Positions 50,934-59,886 of a DNA stretch of 64,000 nucleotides are shown piece by piece; position 1 is the first letter of the stretch; each line of letters begins with the position of its first letter. Both the position numbers and the translations under genes were made by a program. This stretch comes from an uncultured Chitinophagaceae bacterium (GTDB lineage: Bacteria > Bacteroidota > Bacteroidia > Chitinophagales > Chitinophagaceae). The stretch is taken from positions 62,001 through 126,000 of the forward strand of contig CAKZFX010000012.1 of NCBI GenBank assembly GCA_936908745.1, written 5' to 3'. The notes below the pieces were generated by a model that searched no databases, was not told the origin of the DNA, and was given only the letters and a program-made list of their open reading frames with translations.

Positions 50934-51656
50934 ATGCGTTTACTATTTGCTTTATTGTTGTTTGTTTCGACAACTGGTTTCAGCCAGCCATGGAAGGATT
51001 TTATTATAAGTGTGCGGGGCGATACGCTGAACCGGGTGGATATGAAAGGGCTGAAACAAGGCCCCTGGGTGATCCATGTGGATGCGTTGCGTGGCGAACA
51101 GGGCTATGATGAGCAAGGCTATTTCGTGGATGATAAAAAAGATGGTCTCTGGCTGCAGTTCAACCTGATGGGCGATAAGATAGCCGAAGAAAACTACCGC
51201 TATGGCGCCAAAAACGGCAAGTCGAGATATTATACCATGAACGGCGGTCTTTACCGGGAAGAAAGCTGGAGGGCGATTGATCCTAAAAAGACAATGGACA
51301 CAGTGGATGTATTGGACGTCCGTGATCCTTCAAAAGTGATAGACAGGGTGGTGGTAAAAGTGGAAGGCACGACCAATAAGCATGGCGTATGGACGTATTA
51401 TGAACCTGTGTGGGGCACGATCCAGAAAAGAGAACGTTATTTCTTAGATAAATTACAAACCGATGAAGAAGCCACCGCCGCTGGTGGCGAAGAAGGTGAT
51501 GAAGATATCCGCCCGCTGGATGTGAAGAACAGTAAAGTAGGGAAGGGAACGGATTCACTGGGCAATAAAATAAAGCCACAGGTGGTGATGGATTATGAAA
51601 AGAAAAATTCGGGGAAGAAGAAGGTGAGGACAAGGGATGGGAATACGGGGTTGTAA
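50934..51656 (+). CDS. Secreted MORN-like repeat protein
   Basis: A 240-residue protein with a signal peptide (MRLLFALLLFVSTTGFSQ). Several motifs resemble MORN or toxin-antitoxin MORN variants: KQGPWVIHVD, KDGLWLQFNLMGD, KNGKSRYYTMNGG and KHGVWTYYEP, each with the G-x-W/Y core. The last 60 residues are charged and low-complexity. It is divergent from the sortilin-like gene, with 70 bases between them. A word array begins right after its stop codon. Confidence 0.7.
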   Translation: MRLLFALLLFVSTTGFSQPWKDFIISVRGDTLNRVDMKGLKQGPWVIHVDALRGEQGYDEQGYFVDDKKDGLWLQFNLMGDKIAEENYRYGAKNGKSRYYTMNGGLYREESWRAIDPKKTMDTVDVLDVRDPSKVIDRVVVKVEGTTNKHGVWTYYEPVWGTIQKRERYFLDKLQTDEEATAAGGEEGDEDIRPLDVKNSKVGKGTDSLGNKIKPQVVMDYEKKNSGKKKVRTRDGNTGL

Positions 51657-51690
51657 TTTGGAATTTGTAATTTTTGATTTTGGATTACTG
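51657..51690. repeat. TTTGTAATTT word array
   Basis: TTGGAATTTGTAATTTTTGA and TTTTGGATTA form a direct word array starting at the stop codon of the MORN-like gene. It has no clear inverse arm and overlaps the end of the next minus-strand gene. Confidence 0.45.
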
Positions 51691-52560
51691 GTCGCATTCT
51701 TTGGCGACGGTGTATTCGACACTTTGTTCTACGATATTTTCTTTTCCATCCTGGTCGGTGAATTTTATTTTTACCGGGATTGAGTAGCTGCCTGGTTTTG
51801 TTCTTATTTTTTTCTTGTAAAACGAATAGCCAAAATCATTCAAAATACACTTTTCCCCATTTATGTATATTTCAGGGTTTGCTTTTATGCTAAACAGGCC
51901 AATACCAGCAGTTATTTCCAACTCACTTCCTTGTTTTAAAATATTTGCATTTTGTCCAATTATTGCCTCATGGCTTTCGAAGTAATCAACCATTGCGCCA
52001 ACCTGTTCATTACAAAGCACAACGGTTTTTGCTTCGAAATTTCTTATCCTGTTTTGAATTTCTGTTAGAAAACCGCTTAATAGTTCTTTAGATGAATGAT
52101 TAAAATATCGATTATAAAAGTCTTTTCTTGAAGAGTCTGAAGGTGTAAATATTATACAGGATTCAGGCATATCTGCAAAAGCTATTTTCAATACTGTATC
52201 TGTTCCAAGGATAGCCTCCTGGTATTTATTGAGTTTGTTAAAAAGTTCATCAGACTTTTCAGGAGAAATCTTGTTTATCTTTTTTAAGGTTTCAATGTAT
52301 TCAAAACAGCTTCTTGTAATAGTAATAATTCTATGTGCCTTTGGGAGCCAGACATTTGCTTTTTCTCTCATGCCCACTTCATATTTTTTGTTTTCCAGCT
52401 TCTTAAGTGTTGTTACTGTGAAATTGGCAATGGTATTATTTGAACTTTTCAGACTCTTTTCCATTTCCTTCATAATCTCTTTATCTGCTTTGGAACTATC
52501 GGCGCAGGAAACAAGCGTCAATGCAAGAATAGTAATGATTGGTAAGCAGGCGGTCCGCAT
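51685..52560 (-). CDS. GldM-like lipoprotein
   Basis: A 291-residue lipoprotein: MRTACLPIITILALTLVSCA has a clean lipobox (LVSC, Cys19). The region after it is helical, and residues from about 190 onward (QVGAMVDYFES, then GSELEITAGIGLFSIKANPE, GKENIVEQSVEYTV) resemble the beta-rich domains of the gliding/T9SS motor protein GldM. It is much shorter than GldM and lacks its N-terminal membrane helix. I prefer the ATG at 52558-52560; a start at 52587 would add nine residues. The gene lies 35 bases after the esterase gene. No other gld gene is in the window. Confidence 0.65.
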   Translation of the reverse strand: MRTACLPIITILALTLVSCADSSKADKEIMKEMEKSLKSSNNTIANFTVTTLKKLENKKYEVGMREKANVWLPKAHRIITITRSCFEYIETLKKINKISPEKSDELFNKLNKYQEAILGTDTVLKIAFADMPESCIIFTPSDSSRKDFYNRYFNHSSKELLSGFLTEIQNRIRNFEAKTVVLCNEQVGAMVDYFESHEAIIGQNANILKQGSELEITAGIGLFSIKANPEIYINGEKCILNDFGYSFYKKKIRTKPGSYSIPVKIKFTDQDGKENIVEQSVEYTVAKECDQ

Positions 52561-52595
52561 CGGTTTTATTTTCCGAAACGGAACCATCGTTATTT

Positions 52596-53411
52596 TTATT
52601 TTATACTGTCAAAATAATTACGAAAGTAGAGTAGCTGGTATTTCACCGCATTGGCCCAATATGGCCAGTCGTGCTGACCGGGGCGTTCGATATAATCATG
52701 TGCAATTTTCAGGTCCAGCATTTTTTGATGAAGGGCTTTGTTCACTTTATAAAAGAAATCTTCTGTGCCGCAGTCAATGATAATCGCTAATGAGTCTTTA
52801 GGCTTTTGCTCTATGATCGTCGTCACGGAATAATTTTTCCAGTTGTCGGCATAGGAAGCCGAATCGCCGATGCGTTTGCTGATATCCCAGTTTTTCGGGA
52901 AAGGACGCATATCTACACCGCCGCTCATGCTGCCGCAGGCGCCAAATTGATCGGCATGTTTGAAACCTAAGTATAAGCCGCCATGGCCGCCCATGCTGAG
53001 GCCGGTGATGGCCCTGCCTGTGCGGCTGTTGACCGTATTGTAATGCGCATCTATATACGCAGGCACTTCCTTACTGATATACGTGTCGAAACGAATAGTG
53101 CTGTCCAGCGGGCTATCAATATACCAGCTGCTGAAACCACCATCGGGACAAACGATGATCATTTTATATTGATCGGCATAGGTTTTTAATTCAGGTACAC
53201 GGATGATCCAGTTGGCATACCAGCCGCTGTAGCCGTGCAAGAGATAGACAACAGGATATTGTGCAGATTTTGTTTTTGCTGTTGGAGTAATGACAACACA
53301 TTTATACGGTTTCTTCATCGCATCGCTGTAAATGCTGACGGTGTCGACATTGGCAGCGTTTGATTGTATAACTAAAACGCTAAGGAATAAAATGGTTATA
53401 AAGGTTCTCAT
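52596..53411 (-). CDS. Secreted alpha/beta-hydrolase esterase (esterase D-like)
   Basis: A 271-residue enzyme with a signal peptide (MRTFITILFLSVLVIQSNAA). The catalytic triad is visible: Ser139 in GLSMGGHGG, Asp218 in DCGTEDFF and His247 in GQHDWPYW; VVYLLHGYSG holds the oxyanion region. This matches the esterase D / feruloyl-esterase-like family, often acting on acetyl or feruloyl esters of polysaccharides; the substrate is not known here. It precedes the GldM-like lipoprotein gene on the same strand. Confidence 0.88.
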   Translation of the reverse strand: MRTFITILFLSVLVIQSNAANVDTVSIYSDAMKKPYKCVVITPTAKTKSAQYPVVYLLHGYSGWYANWIIRVPELKTYADQYKMIIVCPDGGFSSWYIDSPLDSTIRFDTYISKEVPAYIDAHYNTVNSRTGRAITGLSMGGHGGLYLGFKHADQFGACGSMSGGVDMRPFPKNWDISKRIGDSASYADNWKNYSVTTIIEQKPKDSLAIIIDCGTEDFFYKVNKALHQKMLDLKIAHDYIERPGQHDWPYWANAVKYQLLYFRNYFDSIK

Positions 53412-53451
53412 TATTTAAAGATAGAAAGAAAGTTGTGTCTTTCCGATGCTG

Positions 53452-53550
53452 GAAATCATGTGTCGTACCGAGGAACGAGGTACCTCAAAATATGAGCATT
53501 TAATAAAGTACAAATCTTTGAGATGCTTCCTTCGTCAGCATGACGAATAG
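53452..53550. repeat. Inverted repeat of the GTCATGCTGACGAAGGAAGCAT type
   Basis: TCGTACCGAGGAACGAGGTA and CCTCAAA on the left, TTTGAGATGCTTCCTTCGTC and AGCATGACGA on the right, about 35 bases apart. The arms are approximate inverses, with the ends TCGT/ACGA and CTCAAA/TTTGAG matching. I recall similar repeats (GTCATCCTGAGCGAAGTCGAAGG) in many Bacteroidota. Confidence 0.65.
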
Positions 53551-53553
53551 ATT

Positions 53554-53584
53554 AAAAAAAAAGCGCCACGGTTGCCCGCAGCGC
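53554..53584 (-). terminator. Terminator of the first M1 peptidase gene
   Basis: On the minus strand GCGCTGCGG and CCGTGGCGC pair (two G-T wobbles) around GCAA and are followed by nine T. It lies 42 bases after the stop codon. Confidence 0.8.
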
Positions 53585-53625
53585 ATACTTATAAACCAGT
53601 AAACTAATTAACTTCTCAACCTCTA

Positions 53626-56010
53626 TCAGAAACCTTTCTTCTCCTGTGCCCGTTGCATCGGGTTGCCGCTTTGTCCGCCGCCGCCTCTCGGGCCTGCACC
53701 TTGTCTTTGTTTGAAGATCGTGAACTTAGAAGGCTCTGGCATCGTGTTCCAGCTGTTATTACTTGTGTTTATATCAGCCGTTTCACGATAAGGATCGATC
53801 TGGATAGAAGCCACTTCTTTATCCTTGATAAATGTTTTCACCACTTTATTTTCATTCAAACGCCATACCTGTGCAGGTATTTTCTCCACTTCTTTAGTGC
53901 CGTCTTTGTATGTCCACTCAATGATGATCGGCATTACCAAACCGCCTTTATTGCTAAAGGAAAGCTCATACATATTCTTACCACCGTATTCCTGTTTTTC
54001 TTCGGCAGTCAATCCGTCTGCTCTGCCGCCCGGAATCGTTACGGGATACTTAGTGGTATCGTATTTCTCAATACCTCTTCCATATTTCCAATAAAAATCA
54101 CGGAGCGATGTGTCCACATCTGTCTGGAACTTGATATTCTTGTCCTCACGGTTTCTTATTTTAGAAATATCATCATACACCGGCAAAGAAGGTTTGTCAA
54201 CAGGACGCATCACGGTTGATTCTTCACGGCTTCTTGGCTCTGCATTTACGTCCGCTTTGGCGGCTTTTACAGAATCCAGTGAAATATCACATACGTCTGT
54301 GCTGTAGAACCAGCCTCTCCAAAACCAATCAAGGTCTTCGCCGCTCGCATCTTCCAATGTGCGGAAAAGGTCGGCCGGTTCAGGGTGTTTGAACGCCCAT
54401 CTTCTTGCATATTCTTTAAATGCATAATCAAATAACTCACGACCCATGATCGTTTCACGCAGGATATTTAAACCCGTTGCCGGTTTTGAATAAGCGTTAG
54501 GTCCAAACTGCACAATGTTCTCACTGTTAGTCATGATCGGCTCCAGTTGATCTTTTGGCAACTTCATATAATCCGTGATCAAACCGGCAGGGCCGCGACG
54601 GCTTGGGAATTTGTTATCCCACAATTCTTCAGCGAGGTATTCAACAAACGTGTTCAAACCTTCGTCCATCCAACTCCATTGGCGTTCATCACTGTTGATG
54701 ATCATCGGGAAAAAGTTGTGACCTACTTCGTGGATCACCACACCGATCATACCATTTTTTGTGCCTTCGCTGTACGTACCATCTTTTTCTGTTCTGCCAA
54801 AGTTGAAACAGATCATCGGGTATTCCATACCGTTTGATGCTTCCACGCTTTGTGCCACAGGGTATGGATAAGGAATGGTGAAATCAGAATAGGTTTTGAT
54901 CGTATGCGCTACCGCTTTGGTAGAATATTTCCTGTATAAATTATACGCTTCTTTTGCATAATAGCTCATGCACATGATCTTTTTGCCGTTTACCAGTTGC
55001 GGCATTGCATCCATTACGAACTTGCGGGAAGAACCCCATGCAAAGTCACGTACATTGTCTGCTTTGAAGATCCATGTTTTCTTTTGTGCACTTTGTTTTT
55101 TCTCGGCAGCTGTGGCTTCTGCCAGCGTTACCACTTCAATTACATCTTTTGCATTCTTTGCCTGGTTCCAGCGGTTGAACTGTGTGGGTGTTAACACCTG
55201 CTGGTAATTCTGACATTCGCCGGTAGCGCCGATGATATGATCAGCGGGTACGGTCATCTGTACTTTAAAATTGCCAAAGGTCAGCGCAAACTCTCCACGG
55301 CCTGTGAACTGGTGGTTTTGCCAGCCCTGGAAATCGCTGTATACGCACAAACGGGGATACCATTGTGTCAGGGTGAAAAGATAGTTGCCATCTTCCGGGA
55401 AATATTCATAACCGCCACGGCCACCACGGCTTTGGCGATCGGATAGTTTATAATTCCAATCCAGTTTGAAAACAAAACGCTGTCCTGCTTTCAATGGCGT
55501 TGGCAGTTCCACCCGCATCATTGTTTTGTTGACAGTGTATTTTAAATTTTTGCCCAGTGCATCTGTCAGCTTTGTGATGTTGAAGCCCATTCCGTTGTCA
55601 GACTTTGCTTCGTCCGCACGTTCGATCTGCTGCGGGCTGATCTGTGTGGGCATCGTATTACTGGTCTGGTAGTTGGCGTTGTTTACGCTGCTGTGCTGGT
55701 TCTCGTCCAGTTGTAACCACAGAAAAGTAAGTTCGTTAGGAGAGTTGTTGAAATACGTGATCGTTTCGCTACCGGTGAGCTTCTGGTTTTTTTCATCCAG
55801 TTCACACTTGATATCATAGTCTGCACGCTGCTGCCAGTATTTAGGGCCAGGTGCGCCGCTTGCCAGGCGGTATTCATTGGGCGTGGGCAATGTACTGCCC
55901 AGTTGTTCAAACTTGTTGCCGTGATTGCTGCCGGGATTGTTATTGATGTTCTGTGAAAACCCTGCCAGCGAAACACAGGTTGTTGCTAATAAAAGAGCCA
56001 GTTGTCGCAT
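53626..56010 (-). CDS. Secreted M1-family metallopeptidase (copy 1)
   Basis: A 794-residue aminopeptidase-type protein. MRQLALLLATTCVSLAGFSQ is a signal peptide. The zinc motif HEVGHNFFP (His427, Glu428, His431) with downstream WMDEGLNTFVEYLAEE (second Glu) is the HExxH-x18-E set of gluzincins. The C-terminus is a beta-rich domain ending in a Gly/Arg/Gln-rich tail (RQGAGPRGGGGQSGNPMQR). It is strongly similar to the next gene (same layout and many identical blocks), so the pair is a tandem duplication. Probably periplasmic. Confidence 0.92.
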   Translation of the reverse strand: MRQLALLLATTCVSLAGFSQNINNNPGSNHGNKFEQLGSTLPTPNEYRLASGAPGPKYWQQRADYDIKCELDEKNQKLTGSETITYFNNSPNELTFLWLQLDENQHSSVNNANYQTSNTMPTQISPQQIERADEAKSDNGMGFNITKLTDALGKNLKYTVNKTMMRVELPTPLKAGQRFVFKLDWNYKLSDRQSRGGRGGYEYFPEDGNYLFTLTQWYPRLCVYSDFQGWQNHQFTGRGEFALTFGNFKVQMTVPADHIIGATGECQNYQQVLTPTQFNRWNQAKNAKDVIEVVTLAEATAAEKKQSAQKKTWIFKADNVRDFAWGSSRKFVMDAMPQLVNGKKIMCMSYYAKEAYNLYRKYSTKAVAHTIKTYSDFTIPYPYPVAQSVEASNGMEYPMICFNFGRTEKDGTYSEGTKNGMIGVVIHEVGHNFFPMIINSDERQWSWMDEGLNTFVEYLAEELWDNKFPSRRGPAGLITDYMKLPKDQLEPIMTNSENIVQFGPNAYSKPATGLNILRETIMGRELFDYAFKEYARRWAFKHPEPADLFRTLEDASGEDLDWFWRGWFYSTDVCDISLDSVKAAKADVNAEPRSREESTVMRPVDKPSLPVYDDISKIRNREDKNIKFQTDVDTSLRDFYWKYGRGIEKYDTTKYPVTIPGGRADGLTAEEKQEYGGKNMYELSFSNKGGLVMPIIIEWTYKDGTKEVEKIPAQVWRLNENKVVKTFIKDKEVASIQIDPYRETADINTSNNSWNTMPEPSKFTIFKQRQGAGPRGGGGQSGNPMQRAQEKKGF

Positions 56011-56097
56011 GTCGAATTCAGATTTTTAATAATAAATCAAAAACGTAGTGTCCAAATCTAAGTTAATTACGGCGTAACCGTCCCAATTGCAACCAAA

Positions 56098-56127
56098 TAA
56101 AAAAGCCGCCTTTTTACGAGCGGCTTT
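56098..56127 (-). terminator. Terminator of the second M1 peptidase gene
   Basis: On the minus strand AAAGCCGC and GCGGCTTT are perfect arms around TCGTAAAAAG, followed by TTTATTTGG. It lies 19 bases after the stop of the gene at 56147. Confidence 0.82.
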
Positions 56128-56146
56128 AAATCAGTATGAGGGTTTA

Positions 56147-58540
56147 TCAGAACCCTTTCTTTTCCTGTGCCTTTTGCATCGGGTTGATGCCAGGGGCAGG
56201 CGTTACATTCTGTTTTTGTTTAAACAGTTTGAATTTGCTTGGTTCCTTAATATCGCCATAAGAATTGTTGCTTTCATCAATATCCGCTGTTTCCCTCATC
56301 GGGTCAAGCTTGATGGAAGCCACTTCCTTATTTTTCATAAATGTCTTAATAACACTTTTTTCGTTCTTTCTCCAGATCTGCACCGGTATTCTTTCGATTT
56401 CTTTGGTGCCGTCTTTATAGGTCCACTCAATAATGATCGGCATTACCAGCCCGCCTTTGTTGCTGAATGTTACTTCATACAAGTGTTTATCCGCATATTT
56501 TGCTTTGGACTCAGCATCCAGTGCTTCTGTTTGCGCTTTGATCGTTACAGGATATTTGGTTGAATCGTATTTAGCCTGCTCACGGTCGTATTTCCAGTAG
56601 AAATCACGCAGTGTGGTGTCACGGTCGGTTTCAAATTGGATATTCTTATCCTGTTTGTTGCGCACTTTAGAAATATCTTCAAAATCATTTACGATTGGTT
56701 TAGATAAACCACGCATCACCACTGTATCTCTCAATTGCATTGGAACAGCGTTTACATCCGGCACAGAATGTTTCACTGTATCAATAGCGATATCACAGGC
56801 ATCCGTACCATAGAACCAGCCTCTCCAGAACCAATCGAGATCTTCGCCCGTTGCATCTTCGATCGTGCGGAAGAAGTCAGCAGGTGTGGGTGATTTGAAT
56901 GCCCATCTTCTTGCATATTCACGGAAAGCGTTATCAAACAGTTCACGGCCTACGATGGTTTCACGCAGGATGTTCAGACCCGTAGCCACTTTTGCATACG
57001 CATTTGCGCCAAAGTTGTTGATGTTTTCGCTGTTGGTCATGATCGGCTCCAACTGGTCTTTTGGCAATTTCATATAGTTGGTGATCGTGTAGGCAGGACC
57101 TTCGTCAGAAGGGAATTTATCATCCCACAATTCTTGTGTCAGGTATTGCAGGTAAGAGTTCAAACCCTCGTCCATCCATGTCCATTGGCGTTCGTCGCTG
57201 TTTACGATCATCGGGAAGAAAGTGTGACCTACTTCGTGGATGATCACATAAATAGCTGCGTTTTTAGAACCTTCGGTATAACTGCCATCTTTTTCCGCAC
57301 GACCGGGGTTGAAAGAGATCATCGGGTATTCCATTCCCTGGTTGCCTTCTACGCTGATGGCAACAGGATAAGGATAAGGGAAAGAGAATTTAGAATAGGT
57401 TTTCAATGTATGTGCAACAGCTTTAGTCGAAAACTTACTGTAAATAGGATACGCCTCTTTTGCATAGTAGCTCATGCTCATTACATTCTTGCCTTCCACG
57501 TTGGTGCTCATCGCATCCCATACAAAACGGCGGGATGTTGTCCATGCAAAGTCACGTACATTGTCCGCTTTATAGATCCATGTCTTTTTTGTTTTGCTGC
57601 TTTTTTGTTGTGAAGCTTTTAATGCTTCGTCCAGCGTTACGATCTGCACAGGCTCTTTTGCTGTTTTGGCTTTTGTCCAGCGTGCCATTTGTGTTGCAGA
57701 TAATGTTTGCGCATAGTTCTGGCATTCGCCGGTAGCGCCTACAATATGGTCAGCAGGTACCGTCATCTGTACTTTGAAATTTCCAAAGCAGAGTGTGAAC
57801 TCGCCTGTGCCGGTGAACTGGTGGTTTTGCCAGCCTTGATCGTCGCTGTAGCGGCAAAGGCGTGGATACCACTGTGTCATTGTATAATTGTTGTTGCCAT
57901 CTTCTGCAAAATGCTCATAACCGCCTCTTGCGCCACCAAAGCGCATAAAATCGCCACGGTTGGCCAGTTTATAATTCCAATCCACTTTGAACGTGAATTT
58001 CTGACCGGGCTTCAATGGCGTTGGCAGGTCCACTTTCATCATCGTTTTATTGATGGTGTAGTTCAGAGGTTTGCCCAGCGCATCTGTCATTTTTGTAACG
58101 TTCACCCCATAGCCATTATCCGATTTTCTTTCTTCCATTACGTCCAGCATTTTGTCCACTGTTTGCTGTGGCATACGGTTGGCGTTCTGGTAGCCGGCGT
58201 TGTTGACAGTGCTGTGCTGGTTTTCGTCCAGCTGCATCCAGAAATACGTCAGTACGTCCGGCGAATTGTTGAAATAGGTGATGGTTTCGCTGCCGGTCAG
58301 TTTGTTGCTGGCTTCATCCAGTTCACATTTGATATCATAATCCACACGCTGTTGCCAATACTTTGTTCCGGGAGCACCGCTGGCTGTACGTTGTTCGTTG
58401 GGAGTTGGTAAAATAGTTCCCAACTGCTCAAACTTGTTGCCATGGTTTGAATTGCTGTTGTTTTGGATTTGGGCGAAAGCTGACTTGCCTGTCAACAGGG
58501 CAAAGCTGCAAACGATCGCGACCAGGTGTTTGTATTTCAT
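56147..58540 (-). CDS. Secreted M1-family metallopeptidase (copy 2)
   Basis: A 797-residue paralogue of the preceding gene. MKYKHLVAIVCSFALLTGKS begins a signal peptide. The zinc motif HEVGHTFFP (His435, Glu436, His439) is followed by WMDEGLNSYLQYLTQELWDD. Blocks such as GSETITYFNNSPDVLTYFW and PLPTPL-type strands recur in both copies. The tail (KQKQNVTPAPGINPMQKAQE) is shorter than in copy 1. Each copy has its own terminator, so they are probably separate transcription units and might be expressed under different conditions. Confidence 0.92.
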   Translation of the reverse strand: MKYKHLVAIVCSFALLTGKSAFAQIQNNSNSNHGNKFEQLGTILPTPNEQRTASGAPGTKYWQQRVDYDIKCELDEASNKLTGSETITYFNNSPDVLTYFWMQLDENQHSTVNNAGYQNANRMPQQTVDKMLDVMEERKSDNGYGVNVTKMTDALGKPLNYTINKTMMKVDLPTPLKPGQKFTFKVDWNYKLANRGDFMRFGGARGGYEHFAEDGNNNYTMTQWYPRLCRYSDDQGWQNHQFTGTGEFTLCFGNFKVQMTVPADHIVGATGECQNYAQTLSATQMARWTKAKTAKEPVQIVTLDEALKASQQKSSKTKKTWIYKADNVRDFAWTTSRRFVWDAMSTNVEGKNVMSMSYYAKEAYPIYSKFSTKAVAHTLKTYSKFSFPYPYPVAISVEGNQGMEYPMISFNPGRAEKDGSYTEGSKNAAIYVIIHEVGHTFFPMIVNSDERQWTWMDEGLNSYLQYLTQELWDDKFPSDEGPAYTITNYMKLPKDQLEPIMTNSENINNFGANAYAKVATGLNILRETIVGRELFDNAFREYARRWAFKSPTPADFFRTIEDATGEDLDWFWRGWFYGTDACDIAIDTVKHSVPDVNAVPMQLRDTVVMRGLSKPIVNDFEDISKVRNKQDKNIQFETDRDTTLRDFYWKYDREQAKYDSTKYPVTIKAQTEALDAESKAKYADKHLYEVTFSNKGGLVMPIIIEWTYKDGTKEIERIPVQIWRKNEKSVIKTFMKNKEVASIKLDPMRETADIDESNNSYGDIKEPSKFKLFKQKQNVTPAPGINPMQKAQEKKGF

Positions 58541-58656
58541 TTGTAATCTTTGATTTTTATATTATGGTCAAATGGAACTCCGCATTTGTATTTTCGATAT
58601 AAGAAAATTTAAGATGCTCCGTTTCATTGATTGTATTTGAAGAAATTTTAGTTGAA

Positions 58657-59235
58657 TTAAAAAGGTAAACGTTCGAGACATATTTTAAAGGCGAGGCCAA
58701 ATACGGCGGCGGATAAAAACAACATCCAGTCGCGGCGGCTGGCTTTGAAAACATTGACAACAATGTAGGCCAGCGCCAGGATAAACAGCACCACTACTAT
58801 CTGTCCCACTTCAAGTCCCACGTTGAAGCCAAATAAGCTCCAGCCAAGGCTTTGATCGCCTGCGAGGATGAAACGGATGGTATTGGCAAAGCCGAGACCG
58901 TGTATCAATCCAAAGAACAGCGCTAAAAAATAATTGATGCGCACCGAACGCGGCGTAAAGTTCTTTTGAAACAGGTTGCTGATGGCCGTTATTACGATCG
59001 TCAGCGGTATCAGGAATTCTACCCAGGCAGAAGGAACGCTGATCACGTTCATAACGCTTAAAGCAAGGGTCAGTGAGTGGCCGATGGTAAAAGCGGTGAC
59101 AAGGATCAATACCTGTTTCCAGTCTTTTAATAAATAAATAGCGGCCAGGGCTGCGATAAAGAGTTGATGGTCCAGCGCATCGGCGCTGATGATATGTTCC
59201 CAGCCGAGTTTAAAATAAAAACCGAAATCCTGCAT
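58657..59235 (-). CDS. HupE/UreJ-like membrane protein
   Basis: A 192-residue inner-membrane protein with six or so membrane segments. GWEHIISADALDHQLFIAAL, AFTIGHSLTLALS and GLIHGLGFANTI contain the conserved histidines of the HupE/UreJ family, proposed to take part in nickel or metal handling. No urease or hydrogenase genes are in the window. In Chitinophagaceae I recall such a gene beside M1 peptidases and DUF6702 proteins, which matches this context; the shared role is unknown. Confidence 0.82.
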   Translation of the reverse strand: MQDFGFYFKLGWEHIISADALDHQLFIAALAAIYLLKDWKQVLILVTAFTIGHSLTLALSVMNVISVPSAWVEFLIPLTIVITAISNLFQKNFTPRSVRINYFLALFFGLIHGLGFANTIRFILAGDQSLGWSLFGFNVGLEVGQIVVVLFILALAYIVVNVFKASRRDWMLFLSAAVFGLAFKICLERLPF

Positions 59236-59338
59236 CTTTAATTAAAATTGAGCCGTCCTTTGTGAGAGTTTAACAAAAAAGATGTTTTAGCGGGTTAAAA
59301 TAACCCAGACTTTTGTAACCACGAAAAAATTTGTGTCA

Positions 59339-59884
59339 ATGGTATCTTTTATCAATAAATGGCTGCTTTTAGGTCTCTTTCCAGCCATATTGGCTGCAGG
59401 TGGCGAAAAACCAGCGGGCAAAGGCGATACAACCGGGAAACTTCCGCACCCTTTTCATGTAAGCGTCATCGAGGTCAACCACAATGCGGCAGACAAAACG
59501 CTGGAAATAAGCTGCAAGATCTTTACCGACGATTTTGAGAAAACATTGGCCAAAAAATACAATACCAAGGTGGACCTGATCAACCCGCCCAATAAAGCAG
59601 CGATGGACACGCTGATCAAAAAATACATCCTCAGCCATTTATCCATCAAAGCCAATGGCAAAGCCGTTCCGCTTTCTTATATCGGTTTTGAAAATGACCA
59701 TGAAGCCGCGTTTGGTTATTTGCAGGGCGATAATATCCCAACACCGGCCAAAATTGAAATTTCATCGGCTATTATGTATGATGCCTTTGATGACCAGTCG
59801 AATATTTTTCACGTAATCGTGAATGGCAAAAGAAAAAGCACCAAGCTTGATTATCCCAATAAAGAAGCTGTAGTCAGTTTTTAA
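59339..59884 (+). CDS. DUF6702 family protein
   Basis: A 181-residue secreted protein (MVSFINKWLLLGLFPAILAA is the signal). The mature domain begins HPFHVSVIEVNHNAADKTLE and contains IFTDDFEKTLAKKYN and GFENDHEAAFGYLQ, as in DUF6702. It is divergent from the HupE-like gene and two bases before the TPR gene, so probably coupled to it. I start at the ATG at 59339 rather than the GTG at 59333. Function is unknown. Confidence 0.85.
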   Translation: MVSFINKWLLLGLFPAILAAGGEKPAGKGDTTGKLPHPFHVSVIEVNHNAADKTLEISCKIFTDDFEKTLAKKYNTKVDLINPPNKAAMDTLIKKYILSHLSIKANGKAVPLSYIGFENDHEAAFGYLQGDNIPTPAKIEISSAIMYDAFDDQSNIFHVIVNGKRKSTKLDYPNKEAVVSF

Positions 59885-59886
59885 GT

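Noticed and set aside
57707..58411. Open frame of 234 codons on the plus strand opposite the second M1 peptidase
   Set aside because: The M1 gene is fully supported by motifs on the other strand, and the frame has no recognisable domain.
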